A model generated the notes under the pieces. The model saw nothing but the letters and a program-made list of their open reading frames with translations. It searched no databases and was not told the DNA's origin. The translations under genes and the position numbers were made by a program. Shown here one piece after another: positions 59,677 through 64,000 of a DNA stretch of 64,000 nucleotides. Source of the stretch: Osedax fenrisi (lineage: Eukaryota > Annelida > Polychaeta > Sabellida > Siboglinidae); assembly GCA_964019155.1 (NCBI GenBank), contig OZ025240.1, forward strand, positions 29,392,083-29,456,082. Direction: 5' to 3'. How positions within the stretch are numbered: position 1 is the stretch's first letter; every line of letters starts with the position of its first letter.

Positions 59677-60336
59677 AAGTAAATATATAGTGAAGTTCGT
59701 ATCTAGTAAATATGGGTTCCAGTATATATTTTCGGTAATTTACAATATGTACAATACAACAATAAATACAATTAAATTTAAATTAATTTTAAATAATGAT
59801 TATTTTTAAATTAAATGTGGGTATAAATAACCCCTATTACTAATATGTTAACTTCTGTATATAATGAATTATTTATTTTAAAAAACTAACTAAATAAATG
59901 AGGATTCATGATTTATAGACTTAGTATTGTATTACAATATTATGTTTGTATATGTATATTTGTATATGTATTTATTTAACCAACTAATATTATGTGATAT
60001 TAAATTGTTTACAAAATATGTGGATATACACAATTAATAAATAATGATGCCATTTAAAAAAAAATTATTGAATAAAATAACTTTATGTGAGGGACTTATA
60101 ATGCCGAAAATATACATAGAACGTATTGTAATATATTACAATAAAGTATTGTAATATATGCATATATGCATGTTTTAATATTATATTTAAGTGTACATTA
60201 ATTTATGTTTTCATAGTATATAATTATCATATAGTAAATCCCATGTAAACGTATATGTATATAGACTACCTAAATCAAATTGATATCTAAATTATATTGT
60301 TATTATAAATTGGGTGTCAATAATTAATTTCGTATA

Positions 60337-60368
<32 letters not shown>

Positions 60369-60701
60369 TTTTATAACATTGAGGTTCATATATGTTATTA
60401 ATCAAATAACTGGTGAATTTATATAAATTAATAATATAAAATTATACAAACACTAATATTAATAAATATCACATATTGGGAAAATCGTATATGCATCGAA
60501 TAGAATTCCTTCATATGAAAATAACGATATTAAGCACGATCATTTTACAAGCAATTATACATAAAGACAACATATACATACGAACACAAGCACATATACA
60601 TGTCTAGGGCTATATAATCACATGAACGAAAGTCAACAACATTTATTTATTCATACATATCGATTATATTGTGTAATAACAACCATATTCGTGTATATTT
60701 A

Positions 60702-61556
<855 letters not shown>

Positions 61557-64000
61557 ACCTGTAACCTGTAACCTAATGTTTTAGGCACTGCCATCAACTT
61601 CATCAGAAATTTTCGGCCGTGCATTAAATGTTGACTAGTTGTTATTAGGATAAGCCAAAGAGAAAAGATATGTCTTAAGCTTATTTTTGAATAACATGGT
61701 TGATTGAATAGAACGAATGTTATAAGGAAGTCTATTCCAGGCTATAGGTGCAGATATTGAGAAGGCTCTCTTTTGTTTTATGGATACATTACGCAAATCT
61801 GGTATGACTAGAGTATACTTGAGGCAAAGTCGTATTGGGCGTGATGATGTATAGGGAGTAAGTAGAGTATGTAAGTAGTCAGGTTGGCTGTGATGAGTGG
61901 CATGATGGGTTAGCATACATATTTTATATATTATTCTGTATTTAATTGGGAGCCAGTGTAATATTTTCATGTAAGGTGATATGTGTGTTCTAGAGAATTT
62001 ATTTATATTGTATATGAGTCTGACTGCTGAATTTTGCAAAAGTTGTAGTTTATGTAGTAAATAATCCGGTATACCATTAATAATCGAATTACAGTAATCT
62101 AATTTAGGTAGAATAAGAGATGTTATAAGTAGTTTAGCAATTTCAGTGGATATTGAAGGTCTAATAATTTTTATAGTGTATAATATAAAATTTACTGATT
62201 TAATTATATTGGAGATCTGATGTGTAAATGATAATGTGGTGTCTAATATAATTCCTAGATTACGGGCTGATCTGGAGTAAGGTATACAATCATTACCAAT
62301 ATATATATTTGGAATAGTGGACTTATTTGATAAAGAAATATGGAGTGCAATGGTTTTTGAGCTATTCAGTGAGAGAGAGTTTGAGTTTAGCCATGTTCGT
62401 ATATCCTCAAGGCAGTTGTTGAGTATAGGTATATCTTTAGTAGGGTCTTTTAAAATCATATATACTTGTAGGTCATCTGCATAGGAATGGTAGCCAATAT
62501 TTGGATATTTATTAAAAATATCAAATATTGGGATCATGTATATATTGAAGAGTATTGGTCCGAGAACAGATCCCTGCGGTACACCATGATGGATTGACCG
62601 AGGTGTGGATGTCAGAGAATCAATCTGAATAGAAAAATATCTATTTTGAAGATATGATTTGAACCATTCAAGAGCGGTTCCATTTATACCTATAGACTGA
62701 AGTCTTAACATTAAAGTGCTATGATCTAAGGTATCGAATGCTGCTGAAAGATCTAATAGTATGATCACAGAGCTATGTTTATTAAAGGATGCACGCTGAA
62801 GGGAATTAATAATATAGACAAGAGCTGTTTCGGTATTTTTCTTTTTAGTATAAGCACTCTGAAATTTATTGAGGATTTTGTTACTGAGTATATAGTCATT
62901 AAGTTGAATAGCTACAACTCTTTCAAGTACTTTAGAAATATACGAGAGATGTGATATCGGCCGGTAGCTCGCGAGCAGTGATTTATCCAAGTCAGGTTTT
63001 TTAATAGTAGGAATAACATTAGCTAACTTCATACACGAAGGTACTGAGCCAGATATAATTGATTCTTCGATTATTTCCTTATAGTACATAACAATATAAG
63101 GTATCAGCTTATGTAAGAGGGTGACAGGAATGGGGTCAAGGGAACATGTTGATTTCACAGACAGGAGAAGCTTCTCAACCAGCGAAGTAGATGGAAGGTT
63201 CAGTAATGAAAGAGAATATGGAGGGATGGTTGGTACATATGATAGAGGGGAGGGAAGAGATGTAATAATGTCATTTACTTTAGCGGTAAAGAATATATCA
63301 AAGTTATTAATATTATCTAATATAGAAGTATCTGGAAGAATACGTCGATTAAGGCGCCCTAGTAGTGTATTGGATATTTTAAATATTTTCTTATAGTCTT
63401 TTCCTGCGTTAGTAAGTAGATCAGTATAATAATTTTCTTTCGTTGTTTTGAGTAAACTACGATATTGCTGTCTGCATAGTAAAAATATGTCAAAGTCGGT
63501 AGTAGATTTAGATCTACGCCAGCATTTTTCGGCTTTTCGTAGTTTTCGTTTTTCGGTGACAAGATTATTATTAAACCATTTTGAGTTATCACGTACTATA
63601 ATCGACTTTTGTTTAATAGGTGCATGAACATCAAGAGTAGAGGAAAGAATATAGTCAAAATGGGATAAAGTTTTGTTGTTACCACAAATGTAAATATTAT
63701 TAATAAAGTCTTCCATAAATTTTGAAATATCAATTTTAGCAATATTTCTAATTTTAATAGTTTTTGATAGGCGGGTTGGCTTAGGGACATGGATATTAAA
63801 AAGGACAATGTAGTGGTCAGTTATAAGGTTATGAGTTACAGTGTTGGAAATTATATCAGATGATTTATTTGATATAACAAGATCAAGAATATTGTTTGCT
63901 GTATGTGTAGGGGTAGTGACTTTTTGGGACAAATTGTGTGATTCAAGTATATCGTAGAGATGTCGAGAATTATGTGAAGTAGAGGTGATAGGAATATTAA
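61557..64000 (-). mobile_element. LINE, CR1/L2-like, minus strand, cut by the window edge
   Basis: Holds an open ORF2, a short 3' UTR with a GGC-AGT-GCC hairpin and three GGTTAC repeats, and then the ACT microsatellite as its tail. The 5' half lies beyond the window. Confidence 0.88.
61635..64000 (-). CDS. LINE ORF2, endonuclease (end) and intact reverse transcriptase, partial
   Basis: Open from the window edge to TAG/TAA at 61635, 787 codons visible. The endonuclease end is seen (THTANNILDLVISN, LITDHYIVLFNI). The reverse transcriptase is complete: NVIPTIKKPDLD, SYRPISHLSYISKVLE, QSAYTKKKNTETALVY, ILLDLSAAFDTLDHSTL, GVPQGSVLGPILFNIYM, YHSYADDLQVYM (catalytic), ARNLGIILDTTLSF, DYCNSIINGIP and APIAWNRLPYNIRS at the C-terminus. 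All polymerase motifs are present and no stop or frameshift is seen. The enzyme would nick DNA and copy element RNA at the nick. It may be an active copy; the rest of ORF2 and ORF1 must be read beyond 64000. Confidence 0.92.
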   Translation of the reverse strand, partial: NIPITSTSHNSRHLYDILESHNLSQKVTTPTHTANNILDLVISNKSSDIISNTVTHNLITDHYIVLFNIHVPKPTRLSKTIKIRNIAKIDISKFMEDFINNIYICGNNKTLSHFDYILSSTLDVHAPIKQKSIIVRDNSKWFNNNLVTEKRKLRKAEKCWRRSKSTTDFDIFLLCRQQYRSLLKTTKENYYTDLLTNAGKDYKKIFKISNTLLGRLNRRILPDTSILDNINNFDIFFTAKVNDIITSLPSPLSYVPTIPPYSLSLLNLPSTSLVEKLLLSVKSTCSLDPIPVTLLHKLIPYIVMYYKEIIEESIISGSVPSCMKLANVIPTIKKPDLDKSLLASYRPISHLSYISKVLERVVAIQLNDYILSNKILNKFQSAYTKKKNTETALVYIINSLQRASFNKHSSVIILLDLSAAFDTLDHSTLMLRLQSIGINGTALEWFKSYLQNRYFSIQIDSLTSTPRSIHHGVPQGSVLGPILFNIYMIPIFDIFNKYPNIGYHSYADDLQVYMILKDPTKDIPILNNCLEDIRTWLNSNSLSLNSSKTIALHISLSNKSTIPNIYIGNDCIPYSRSARNLGIILDTTLSFTHQISNIIKSVNFILYTIKIIRPSISTEIAKLLITSLILPKLDYCNSIINGIPDYLLHKLQLLQNSAVRLIYNINKFSRTHISPYMKILHWLPIKYRIIYKICMLTHHATHHSQPDYLHTLLTPYTSSRPIRLCLKYTLVIPDLRNVSIKQKRAFSISAPIAWNRLPYNIRSIQSTMLFKNKLKTYLFSLAYPNNN

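Overview
This is a very A+T-rich window of animal (metazoan) nuclear DNA; by eye about four-fifths A+T, not computed. Genes are split by introns with GT/AG borders. LINE retrotransposons, DNA transposons with terminal inverted repeats (TIRs) and long TA, AC and ACT microsatellites fill most of the space. The one clear host gene type is a class C G-protein-coupled receptor of the metabotropic glutamate receptor kind, with a Venus-flytrap domain, a cysteine-rich linker and seven membrane helices. That points to an invertebrate or early-branching animal. The species cannot be named from the sequence.

Layout. 1-1250: no gene. About 1260-6785: a CR1/Jockey-type LINE on the + strand, with ORF1 open and ORF2 broken. 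6893-17887: an 11-kb DNA transposon with 39-bp TIRs (38/39 identical), an intact 674-aa tnp2-like (CMC/En-Spm type) transposase, and a complete eight-exon gene for a 292-aa DUF4806 protein. Both ends carry arrays of an AATAAAATGC motif. A 42-bp minisatellite and a piggyBac-like MITE sit in the DUF4806 introns. 17998-24949: a second TIR pair enclosing mostly simple repeats, a small hAT-like MITE and a zinc-finger-like transposase remnant.

27744-43363: thirteen phase-consistent exons (674 codons plus stop) of a metabotropic-glutamate-receptor-like gene on the + strand; the first part of the ligand-binding lobe was not found. Its introns hold LINE pieces, a hAT MITE with an 8-bp target duplication, a TA-flanked MITE and a 271-bp duplication that copies most of one exon. 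About 43740-48490: a long, decayed minus-strand LINE, convergent with the receptor gene. 49650-54835: LINE relics and tandem repeats. 54906-57028: two 5' exons of a second receptor of the same class. 57600-58489: another TA-flanked MITE. 60702-61556: an 855-bp ACT/AGT microsatellite that begins exactly at the 3' end of a minus-strand LINE whose reverse transcriptase is open to the window edge.

How it fits together. The most interesting unit is the 11-kb transposon. A transposase is paired with an unrelated multi-exon protein that has an acidic DIS-repeat segment, a nuclear localisation signal, a predicted coiled coil and DUF4806, between arrays of a short subterminal motif. This is the layout of plant En/Spm, where one protein cuts and a second binds the subterminal repeats. 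A second theme is a set of three TA-flanked elements whose terminal sequence is echoed many times inside the element. All joins, phases and family calls were made by reading; no alignment or database search was run.
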